In this document: positions 1-5,549 of the stretch, in pieces
Position numbering within the stretch: the first letter of the stretch is position 1
Layout of the letters: the number at the start of each line of letters is the position of its first letter
Assembly (NCBI GenBank): GCA_902783935.1
Contig: CACZTA010000128.1
Coordinates: 1-6,486, forward strand
DNA: 6,486 bases
Source of the DNA: an uncultured Lachnospiraceae bacterium
GTDB lineage: Bacteria; Bacillota; Clostridia; Lachnospirales; Lachnospiraceae
Direction of reading: 5' to 3'
Made by a program: the position numbers and the translations under genes
The notes under the pieces: model-generated
What the model was told of the DNA's origin: nothing
Database searches by the model: none
The model's input: only the letters and a program-made list of their open reading frames with translations

Positions 1-932
1 GAGACAACGGGGTCTCCTTCCGGTTCAACAGTGAAGTCCGCTCGATAAGAAATGAGAACGGCAGATTTCTCGTCGGGACAGATAATGGCCTTTTTTCTGC
101 CGCGGCTGTCGTCAATGCCGCCGGCCTCAGGTCAGACGTGGTGAGGGAGTTTATTAAGAAGCCGCTGCTGAGGCTGTATCCGACAGCTGCAGATTACATT
201 GTGCTGGATACGGATGAAGGTAAAAAACTCCGCCATATCATCTTCCATGAAGGAGAAACCGGGAAAGGACTGACGCTTGTCCCGACGGTCGACGGAAACA
301 TCCTCGTGGGACCGACGAACCGTGAACCGGAAGAGGACACAAGATCTCATTCCGGATACAGCGTGAGCGCCGACGGACTGGAACAGCTGAAAAACCTGTG
401 CAGAGCAGTCGCCCCGTCGATCGATGCGGACAGGCAGATCCGCGCCTTCGGCTCCCTCCGGCCGAACCCGTACCGGGTGCATGAAGAAGCAGGCAGGATT
501 GTCAGGGAAGATGCCCGGATCAAAGATTTTTCGCTTCTCGAAGAAGACGGTTTTTTCAGCCTCATCGGCATCAAGACGCCGGGCCTGACATTTTCGAATG
601 AACTTGGCCGGCTTGCAGCTGACAGGGCAGCTGCATTCACAGGCAGGACCGCTCTCCGGAAGAGCTTTGACCCTTGCCGCAGGGCAATCGTCAGGACGAG
701 GGATCTGTCCGCGGAAGAGCGGGCAGCCATGATACAGCGGGATCCCGGCTATGGCGAGATTATATGCGGATGCATGGAAGTATCCCGTTCTGAAATCGTA
801 CAGGCGGTCCGGCGGGGCGCCCGCGATTTTGAAGCGGTGAAGCGGAGGACCGGTGCAGGTATGGGAGTATGCCAGGGAAGCCGGTGCAGGAAAAGAATAT
901 GGGATATACTGCGAGATGAAAGACAGGTTTAA
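1..932 (+). CDS. FAD-dependent oxidoreductase (DAO/GlpA/LhgO-like) with C-terminal BFD-type [2Fe-2S] domain, 5'-truncated
   Basis: The reading frame is open from the left edge (first full codon at base 3) to TAA at 930-932, giving 309 visible residues; the start and the N-terminal GxGxxG dinucleotide fold lie outside the window. Early in the visible part is NAAGLRSD, typical of the DAO flavoprotein superfamily, followed by TLVPTVDGNILVGPT and IGIKTPGLTFSNELG, which resemble LhgO (2-hydroxyglutarate oxidase) and GlpA-type glycerol-3-phosphate dehydrogenases. The last 60 or so residues carry four cysteines at visible residues 255, 257, 290 and 295 (C-x-C-x32-C-x4-C), the pattern of a BFD-like [2Fe-2S] domain. 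Family members of this architecture are usually near 480 residues, so roughly 170 are missing. It presumably oxidises a small hydroxy- or amino-substrate and passes electrons through the cluster to a partner; the substrate cannot be read from the sequence. It overlaps moaA by 17 bases, suggesting co-transcription. Its role in the cofactor operon is unknown. Confidence 0.88.
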   Translation, partial: DNGVSFRFNSEVRSIRNENGRFLVGTDNGLFSAAAVVNAAGLRSDVVREFIKKPLLRLYPTAADYIVLDTDEGKKLRHIIFHEGETGKGLTLVPTVDGNILVGPTNREPEEDTRSHSGYSVSADGLEQLKNLCRAVAPSIDADRQIRAFGSLRPNPYRVHEEAGRIVREDARIKDFSLLEEDGFFSLIGIKTPGLTFSNELGRLAADRAAAFTGRTALRKSFDPCRRAIVRTRDLSAEERAAMIQRDPGYGEIICGCMEVSRSEIVQAVRRGARDFEAVKRRTGAGMGVCQGSRCRKRIWDILRDERQV

Positions 933-1881
933 CAGAACAATTGATTATATGCGGATCTCGATCACGGACCGCTGCAACCTCCGGTGCAGGTACTGTATGC
1001 CGGATGGCTGCGATAAGGTTTCCATGGACCAGATTCTTACTTATGAGGAGATTGAACGGATATGCCGTGCCGCTGCCCGTCTAGGGATCAGGAAGATAAA
1101 GCTCACGGGCGGTGAACCTCTGGTCAGGCTCGGGTGCACGGACCTGGTAAAGCAGCTGAAGATGACGGAAGGAATTGACGAGGTCACGCTCACCACGAAC
1201 GGACAGATCCTGGGCCGGTATCTTGATGACCTGAAAGCTGCCGGGACAGACGGCATCAATATCAGCCTGGACACGCTTGACCCCGGCAGATACGAATATA
1301 TTACAGGCGGGGGATGCCTGGAGAAGACCCTGCAGGCCATCGATCTTTCTGCAAAAGCGGGCATTCCGACGAAAGCAAACTGCGTGCTTCAAAAAGGGTT
1401 TAACGAAGACGAGATCCTGAGTCTGGCTCAGTACGCATTCGATAAGGGCATTCAGATGAGATTTATCGAGCTGATGCCGATCGGTATCGCGGATCCTTCG
1501 CGGGGAATCTCCAATGAACAGGTTCTGCAGATCCTGAATGAGAAATGGCCCGGTCTTACAGAGGATGACATGAGGCACGGAAACGGGCCGGCTGTCTACT
1601 ACAGGAGGCCCGGCATCCCGGGCGGAATCGGGCTGATCAGTGCGATTCACCATCGATTCTGTTCCGGCTGCAACAGGATCAGGCTGACGTCACAGGGACA
1701 GATCAAGCCCTGCCTGTGTTATGAGAACGGAATTGATCTGAAGCCGTATCTGAAGCAGTCAGATGAGGAACTGGAAGCTGCGCTGAAACAGGCCATTCTT
1801 GAAAAACCCATGGAGCACTGTTTTACCGAAGCGCGCTTCGGATCAGAAGAACACAGACTGATGTCCCAGATCGGAGGATAG
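916..1881 (+). CDS. moaA: GTP 3',8-cyclase MoaA (radical SAM)
   Basis: Catalyses the first step of molybdopterin synthesis, the radical-SAM rearrangement of GTP to 3',8-cyclo-7,8-dihydro-GTP. The 321-residue product has the N-terminal SAM cluster motif CNLRCRYC (Cys20, Cys24, Cys27), the LTGGEPL segment at 63-69, and the MoaA-specific C-terminal cluster CSGCNRIRLT...C (Cys249, Cys252, Cys266) that holds the second [4Fe-4S] near the substrate. It ends in the Gly-Gly tail that MoaA needs for activity. Length fits the family (about 320-340). ATG at 916 was chosen because it places the first cysteine at residue 20, as usual. It has only a weak ribosome site (GGGAT at 901-905) and overlaps the upstream gene by 17 bases, consistent with translational coupling. 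A GTG at 853 preceded by GGAGG at 844-848 would add 21 residues, but these overlap the upstream Fe-S domain and look non-native. The next gene starts 8 bases after the stop. Confidence 0.97.
   Translation: MKDRFNRTIDYMRISITDRCNLRCRYCMPDGCDKVSMDQILTYEEIERICRAAARLGIRKIKLTGGEPLVRLGCTDLVKQLKMTEGIDEVTLTTNGQILGRYLDDLKAAGTDGINISLDTLDPGRYEYITGGGCLEKTLQAIDLSAKAGIPTKANCVLQKGFNEDEILSLAQYAFDKGIQMRFIELMPIGIADPSRGISNEQVLQILNEKWPGLTEDDMRHGNGPAVYYRRPGIPGGIGLISAIHHRFCSGCNRIRLTSQGQIKPCLCYENGIDLKPYLKQSDEELEAALKQAILEKPMEHCFTEARFGSEEHRLMSQIGG
1873..1877 (+). promoter_or_regulatory. Shine-Dalgarno site for the MOSC-MogA gene, inside the moaA 3' end
   Basis: GGAGG lies 12 bases before the ATG at 1890. It is formed by the two GGA codons that encode the terminal Gly-Gly of MoaA, immediately before its TAG stop. 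The spacer is a little long, but there is no better candidate, and the placement favours reinitiation by ribosomes finishing moaA. Confidence 0.7.
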
Positions 1882-1889
1882 ACATTTAT

Positions 1890-2867
1890 ATGAAAAATAA
1901 AGGGAAAGTGATTGCGGTCTGCACAAGTGACAGAAAAGGGATCGCGAAAACAGAGGTGCCTTTTATCCGCCTGATCCCGGATACGGGGATCGAGGGAGAT
2001 GCCCATGCAGGCAGGTGGCACCGCCAGGTCAGCCTGCTTGCGCTTGAAAAGATTGAAGCCTTCCGGCAGAAAGGGGCGCAGGTGGAATTTGGCGCTTTTG
2101 GCGAAAACATCGTTATAGAAGGCTTTGACCTCCGCGCACTGCCGGTCGGTACCAGGTTCCGGATCGGTGACACACTGCTGGAACTGACACAGATAGGCAA
2201 GGAGTGCCATACACACTGTGCAATCTATCATCAGGTCGGGGACTGTATCATGCCGAGGGAAGGGGTGTTTACGGTCGTGCTCGAAGGCGGCGTTGTAAAA
2301 CCCGGGGACGAGGCTGAACTGATTGAAGCGGATCCGGACCGGCCTTTTACGGCGGCGTGGATCACCCTTTCCGATAAAGGCGCGGCGGGAGAACGCGAAG
2401 ACAAAAGCGGACCGCTGATCGGAGAACTTCTGACAAAGGAAGGCTACACTGTGATCGAAGGACTGCTGCTTCCCGACGGCGTGGAAGCGCTGAAGCGGCA
2501 GCTGATCCGTCTCGCCGACCAGAGACAGGTAAATGTGATCTTTACAACAGGCGGAACAGGCTTCTCCCCGAGAGACCTGACGCCCGAAGCGACGATTGCG
2601 GTCTGCGACAGAATGGCGCCGGGCATCGCAGAGGCAGTCCGCGCGTATTCCATGACGAAAACGCCGTCAGCCATGCTGTCGAGAGCAGCAGCCGGCATCC
2701 GGAAACAGACCCTGATCATCAACCTGCCGGGCAGCCCGAAGGCAGTCAGGGAATGCCTTGAATTCCTGCTTCCCCCGCTGGAACACGGATTAAAAATCAT
2801 GCTCGGACGGGACGGGGAATGTGCGTCGCGCCGGACAGGGGGAACAGACGGAGAAAAACATGAGTGA
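1890..2867 (+). CDS. MOSC domain - molybdopterin adenylyltransferase (MogA/MoaB) fusion protein
   Basis: A 325-residue two-domain cytoplasmic protein. Residues about 1-145 form a MOSC domain, with GIEGDAHAG near 33-41, the QVSLLA strand, FGAFGENI at 67-74, and a cysteine-rich segment IGKECHTHC (Cys106, Cys110) followed by Cys119. MOSC domains are associated with sulfur or cofactor delivery; their exact role in short stand-alone or fused forms is not settled. Residues about 152-310 form a MogA/MoaB domain: WITLSDKG at 157-164, DKSGPLI at 171-177, the nucleotide/molybdopterin-binding TTGGTGFSPRDLTPEAT at 219-235 with catalytic-type Asp229, LSRAAAGI, and NLPGSPKAV. This domain adenylates molybdopterin before metal insertion. 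The start is ATG 1890, 8 bases after the moaA stop. The 3' end overlaps moaC by 8 bases. The last 15 or so residues are low-conservation tail. Both domains look intact. I assign function to the MogA half with confidence and leave the MOSC half open. Confidence 0.93.
   Translation: MKNKGKVIAVCTSDRKGIAKTEVPFIRLIPDTGIEGDAHAGRWHRQVSLLALEKIEAFRQKGAQVEFGAFGENIVIEGFDLRALPVGTRFRIGDTLLELTQIGKECHTHCAIYHQVGDCIMPREGVFTVVLEGGVVKPGDEAELIEADPDRPFTAAWITLSDKGAAGEREDKSGPLIGELLTKEGYTVIEGLLLPDGVEALKRQLIRLADQRQVNVIFTTGGTGFSPRDLTPEATIAVCDRMAPGIAEAVRAYSMTKTPSAMLSRAAAGIRKQTLIINLPGSPKAVRECLEFLLPPLEHGLKIMLGRDGECASRRTGGTDGEKHE
2850..2853 (+). promoter_or_regulatory. Shine-Dalgarno site deciding the moaC start
   Basis: GGAG with a 6-base spacer to the ATG at 2860. 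It supports this start over the in-frame GTG at 2821, which would add 13 unlikely residues encoded within the tail of the upstream gene. Confidence 0.7.
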
Positions 2868-3366
2868 ATTTACACATTTCGATGAAAACGGAAACGCGTA
2901 CATGGTTGACGTCTCAGATAAGGAGATTACCCGCAGAACGGCAGTGGCACAGGGAAAGATCCATATGAGCAGGGAGGCCATGGATGCCGTGCTGGGCCGC
3001 AGAATAAAAAAAGGGGATGTTTTTACCGTAGCCCAGATCGCCGGGATCATGGGCGCCAAGCGCACTTCAGAGCTGATCCCGATGTGCCATCCGATCAGCA
3101 TGACGAATGCCTCCGTCACTTTCAGTACAGATGAAGAGGCGTGCGAGATCACCGTGTTCTGCAAAACAGTTACTGAGGGCAAAACGGGCGTCGAGATGGA
3201 AGCGCTGACAGGCGTGTCCGCTGCATTGCTGACGATCTATGACATGTGCAAAGCCATCGATAAGCGGATGCGGATCAGCGATATCCATCTTGTGGAAAAG
3301 ACCGGAGGCCGGAGCGGCCATTTTAAGTATATTCTGACCGGTGAAAACCGGGATTCAGGAATATAA
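2860..3366 (+). CDS. moaC: Cyclic pyranopterin monophosphate synthase MoaC
   Basis: Converts the MoaA product 3',8-cyclo-dihydro-GTP to cyclic pyranopterin monophosphate with release of pyrophosphate; the family is a hexamer in the cytoplasm. The 168-residue product has family length (about 160) and the full set of signatures: TRRTAVAQGKI near 25-34, Lys50/Lys51, MCHPIS at 75-80 with His77, GVEMEALTGVS at 110-120, DMCKA at 128-132 and KTGGRSGHFK at 147-156. Asp128 and Lys131 fall at the same numbers as the catalytic pair of the E. coli enzyme, so the active site appears complete. The start ATG at 2860 overlaps the upstream stop by 8 bases. It is followed by a 41-base gap before tupA. Together with MoaA this gives the complete first stage of pterin synthesis. 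Confidence 0.98.
   Translation: MSEFTHFDENGNAYMVDVSDKEITRRTAVAQGKIHMSREAMDAVLGRRIKKGDVFTVAQIAGIMGAKRTSELIPMCHPISMTNASVTFSTDEEACEITVFCKTVTEGKTGVEMEALTGVSAALLTIYDMCKAIDKRMRISDIHLVEKTGGRSGHFKYILTGENRDSGI
3338..3351 (+). other. Small hairpin with GAAA tetraloop near the moaC 3' end
   Basis: CCGGT-GAAA-ACCGG can fold into a perfect 5-bp stem capped by a GNRA-type tetraloop, 12 bases before the moaC stop. It is not followed by a T-run, so it is not an intrinsic terminator. It could slow decay or mark a processing point between moaC and the transporter genes, but it lies in coding sequence and may be chance. Confidence 0.3.
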
Positions 3367-3391
3367 AAAACCAGTAAAAGAAGGTTTGAAG

Positions 3392-3398
3392 AAAGGAG
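3392..3398 (+). promoter_or_regulatory. Strong Shine-Dalgarno site for tupA
   Basis: AAAGGAG, 9 bases before the ATG at 3408, within the only real intergenic gap (3367-3407, A-rich). It is the best ribosome site in the window, consistent with high synthesis of a binding protein relative to its permease and ATPase. Confidence 0.85.
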
Positions 3399-3407
3399 AA
3401 ACTGAAA

Positions 3408-3476
3408 ATGAAAAAACTGTTGGCAATGTTTCTCAGTGCTGCGATGGTGATGTCATTTGCCATCTGCGCAAATGCC
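3408..3476 (+). other. Predicted signal peptide of TupA
   Basis: Residues 1-23: Lys2-Lys3 basic n-region, hydrophobic core from about 4 to 19, and an A-N-A c-region at 21-23 followed by the acidic DED start of the mature protein. Cleavage by signal peptidase I after Ala23 is the best reading; lipidation at Cys20 is possible but would need an atypical lipobox. Confidence 0.6.
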
Positions 3477-4244
3477 GATGAGGACGGCGGCGTCCTGATG
3501 ATGGCGACGACGACAAGTACGGAAGACACGGGACTGCTCGATTATCTCCAGCCGCTTTTTAAAGAAGATACGGGGATTGACCTCCAGTGGACGGCCGTCG
3601 GAACAGGCGAAGCCCTGAAGCTCGGCGAAGACGGGCAGGTCGATATCGTCCTTGTGCACGCAAAAGCCAGCGAGGAAGAGTTCATCGCAAACGGATTCGG
3701 CGTGGAGCGATTCCCGGTTATGTATAATGATTTCGTCATCGTAGGCCCCGCCGAACCGATCGAAAAGACAGATGATGTCGCTGCCGTGTTCGGGACGATT
3801 CAGGAGGAGCAGCTTCCGTTTGTGTCGCGCGGCGATGACTCCGGCACGGACAAAAAAGAAAAGAAGATCTGGACAGAACTTGAACTTGATCCGGCAGAAA
3901 ACCCGAATTATATCGAATCCGGACAGGGCATGGGCGCCACTCTGACAATGGCCAATGAGAAGAATGCCTACTGCATGACGGACCGCGGCACATGGCTCAA
4001 GCAGTCCATCGATTCTGAAAACGACTACGTGATTGACATTGTCTGCGAAGGCGGCAAGCAGCTGCTCAACCAGTACGGCGTCATCGCTGTCAATCCCGAG
4101 AAGTATCCGGATCTCAACAATGAAGCTGCTAACAAGTTCATCGAGTGGATTACTTCCGAAAAAGTCCAGAAGCTTATCGGCGAGTTCGGCGTTGAAGAAT
4201 ACGGCCAGGCACTGTTTACACCCAACGCGGGAACAGACAGCTGA
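3408..4244 (+). CDS. tupA: Tungstate ABC transporter substrate-binding protein TupA
   Basis: Extracytoplasmic oxyanion-binding protein that feeds TupBC. The 278-residue product begins with a signal peptide (MKKLL, then a hydrophobic stretch to about residue 20). The mature part opens with ATTTST (Thr34-Ser37 is the TTTS motif of the TupA family, which contacts the oxyanion), then AVGTGEALKLGEDGQVDIVLVHA, VMYNDFVIVGP at 104-114, RGDDSGTDKKE at 141-151, ESGQGMGATL, TDRGTW at 191-196 and NQYGVIAVNP at 221-230, all typical of TupA. It is not ModA-like. The family also includes vanadate-binding relatives, so tungstate is inferred from family plus cofactor context; molybdate may also be bound. No canonical lipobox is seen: the sequence FAIC around Cys20 is non-consensus, whereas ANA at 21-23 suits signal peptidase I. 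The stop is 2 bases before tupB. Confidence 0.93.
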   Translation: MKKLLAMFLSAAMVMSFAICANADEDGGVLMMATTTSTEDTGLLDYLQPLFKEDTGIDLQWTAVGTGEALKLGEDGQVDIVLVHAKASEEEFIANGFGVERFPVMYNDFVIVGPAEPIEKTDDVAAVFGTIQEEQLPFVSRGDDSGTDKKEKKIWTELELDPAENPNYIESGQGMGATLTMANEKNAYCMTDRGTWLKQSIDSENDYVIDIVCEGGKQLLNQYGVIAVNPEKYPDLNNEAANKFIEWITSEKVQKLIGEFGVEEYGQALFTPNAGTDS

Positions 4245-4246
4245 TC

Positions 4247-4930
4247 ATGCTTGACTGGATAAGGGGAGTCTTCTCCAATCCCGCTGTGCAAAGTGCGGTC
4301 AGAGTCACATTTATCATGGCGTTTGCTTCTACCGCGATATCTTCCGGCATCGGGATTGCGGCAGGACTCTGGCTTCAGAAACATAATTTTTTCGGGAAAC
4401 GGGTTATTATCAGGATAAACAGAACCCTCATGGGGGTTCCCCCTGTCGTCATCGGACTGCTCGTTTACCTGCTTACCATGCGCGGAGGACCTCTGGGTCC
4501 TCTGTCGCTTCTTTTTACCGTCAGGGGGATGATCCTCGCCCAGGTGCTGATCATAACGCCGATCATCAGCGGTATGGTCTATTCATATGCAGCCGGCGCC
4601 GTGCCCGCGATTCAGGAGTTCGCAATAACGATGGGAGCTGATAAACGGCAGACGAACCGGCTTATTATCAGTGAACTGAGAAATGAGATCTATTTCTGCA
4701 TCATAGCCGGATTCGGCAGGGCGATCAGCGAAGTCGGCTCCGTCATGCTCGTCGGAGGGAATATCAAGGGACATACAAGGACGATGACCACCATGATTTC
4801 GCTCCTCAAAAGCCAGGGCATTTACTCAGAGGGAATCGGGCTGGGACTCATGCTCCTGCTTATCGCATTCATTCTGCAGACGCTCGGAGATTATTTGAGA
4901 AAGGAAGAGGTCCGGAATGAGAATTACTGA
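4247..4930 (+). CDS. tupB: Tungstate ABC transporter permease TupB
   Basis: Integral membrane subunit of the importer. The 227-residue product has about five hydrophobic segments (roughly residues 18-43, 61-78, 85-115, 148-170 and 196-215). Between the third and fourth is the EAA-type cytoplasmic loop EFAITMGADKRQTNRLIISEL (residues 124-144), with the conserved glycine at 130, which docks on the ATPase. GRAISEVGSVMLVGGNI following the loop is typical of TupB and related sulfate/molybdate-type permeases. The length is usual for TupB. ATG 4247 follows the tupA stop by 2 bases and has only a poor Shine-Dalgarno (GGGAA near 4229-4233), pointing to translational coupling with tupA. The 3' end overlaps tupC by 14 bases. 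The ion specificity comes from the neighbouring TupA. Confidence 0.94.
   Translation: MLDWIRGVFSNPAVQSAVRVTFIMAFASTAISSGIGIAAGLWLQKHNFFGKRVIIRINRTLMGVPPVVIGLLVYLLTMRGGPLGPLSLLFTVRGMILAQVLIITPIISGMVYSYAAGAVPAIQEFAITMGADKRQTNRLIISELRNEIYFCIIAGFGRAISEVGSVMLVGGNIKGHTRTMTTMISLLKSQGIYSEGIGLGLMLLLIAFILQTLGDYLRKEEVRNENY
4901..4910 (+). promoter_or_regulatory. Shine-Dalgarno region for tupC, within the tupB 3' end
   Basis: The purine run AAGGAAGAGG ends 6 bases before the ATG at 4917 and offers AGGA and GAGG pairings. It fixes the tupC start inside the last codons of tupB. Confidence 0.65.
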
Positions 4931-5549
4931 GCTTCGGAAAAAGGTCGGCGGCATGGAAATCCATGTCCCGGATCTGCGGATTGAGAGCGGCAGGATACAC
5001 GGACTTGTCGGGCCCAACGGATGCGGAAAAACGACGCTTCTGAAAATGATCATGGGCATCATCCGTCCGGATTCCGGAACGGTCGACTTCGAAGGGCTCC
5101 GGCCGACGGATATCACCATGACCAGCCAGAGGCCGTACCTGATGCGGGCAAGTGTTTATGACAATATCGTCTATCCGCTGAAAATCAGAGGGGCAGGAAT
5201 TGATCAGGGAGAAATTGATGATCTTCTTGAGAGAACAGGGCTTCTGCCTCACAAACATCAGTACGCGGGCAGCCTTTCCAGCGGGGAACGGCAAAAACTG
5301 TCTTTCCTCCGCGCAATCGTGTTTCATCCGTCCATGATTCTGGTTGACGAGACCTTTTCCAATCTGGATCCCGACAGCGAAGCTCTTTTCAGGGAAATGA
5401 TCCTCGAGCGCCGCGAAAAAGACGGCGCTGCATGGCTGATTGTCAGCCACCAGTGGGACAGGATGAATTCGATTTTTGATGAGATTCATCACATGGAAAA
5501 GGGAAGAATCGTAAAAAGAGACGGAAATCTTAACGGAGCAATAAAATGA
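4917..5549 (+). CDS. tupC: Tungstate ABC transporter ATP-binding protein TupC
   Basis: Cytoplasmic ATPase that powers TupAB. The 210-residue product is a single nucleotide-binding domain with Walker A GPNGCGKTT (32-40), Q-loop Gln71 in MTSQRPYL, ABC signature LSSGERQK (120-127), Walker B MILVDE (Asp144, Glu145), D-loop SNLD (148-151) and H-loop His178 in LIVSHQW. All catalytic elements are present. It is short for an importer ATPase and has no C-terminal regulatory (TOBE-like) domain of the kind found in ModC, as expected for TupC. It overlaps tupB by 14 bases and its TGA stop shares ATGA with the start of moeA (5546-5549), so the transporter and the metal-insertion enzyme are translationally linked. 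Confidence 0.94.
   Translation: MRITELRKKVGGMEIHVPDLRIESGRIHGLVGPNGCGKTTLLKMIMGIIRPDSGTVDFEGLRPTDITMTSQRPYLMRASVYDNIVYPLKIRGAGIDQGEIDDLLERTGLLPHKHQYAGSLSSGERQKLSFLRAIVFHPSMILVDETFSNLDPDSEALFREMILERREKDGAAWLIVSHQWDRMNSIFDEIHHMEKGRIVKRDGNLNGAIK
5535..5538 (+). promoter_or_regulatory. Shine-Dalgarno site for moeA
   Basis: GGAG with a 7-base spacer to the ATG at 5546, lying within the last codons of tupC. It supports the ATGA overlap start. Confidence 0.7.

Noticed and set aside
850..990. The decamer CCGGTGCAGG occurs at 850-859, 881-890 and 981-990
   Set aside because: Two copies encode Arg-Cys-Arg around Fe-S cysteines and the third encodes part of a Gly-Ala-Gly turn. Spacing is irregular and all lie in coding sequence, so this is best explained by codon preference and chance.
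1081..1653. Minus-strand open frame (190 residues) opposite moaA
   Set aside because: Antisense to well-conserved MoaA coding sequence and without any recognisable motif.
3328..3333. TATATT resembling a -10 box ahead of tupA
   Set aside because: No -35-like hexamer about 17 bases upstream and it is inside moaC coding sequence; not enough for a promoter call.
3367..3407. Possible terminator or Moco/W riboswitch in the moaC-tupA gap
   Set aside because: The gap is only 41 bases, A-rich, without a stem followed by a T-run, and too short for a riboswitch.
4033..4254. Plus-strand 73-residue frame overlapping the tupA 3' end
   Set aside because: Ser-rich +1 shadow of tupA with no ribosome site; TupA motifs continue in the main frame to its stop, so it is not a frameshift.
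4869..5492. Long minus-strand open frame (207 residues) opposite tupC
   Set aside because: It lies antisense to a gene with all ABC ATPase motifs intact, has no recognisable domain or ribosome site, and reflects codon bias in the real gene.
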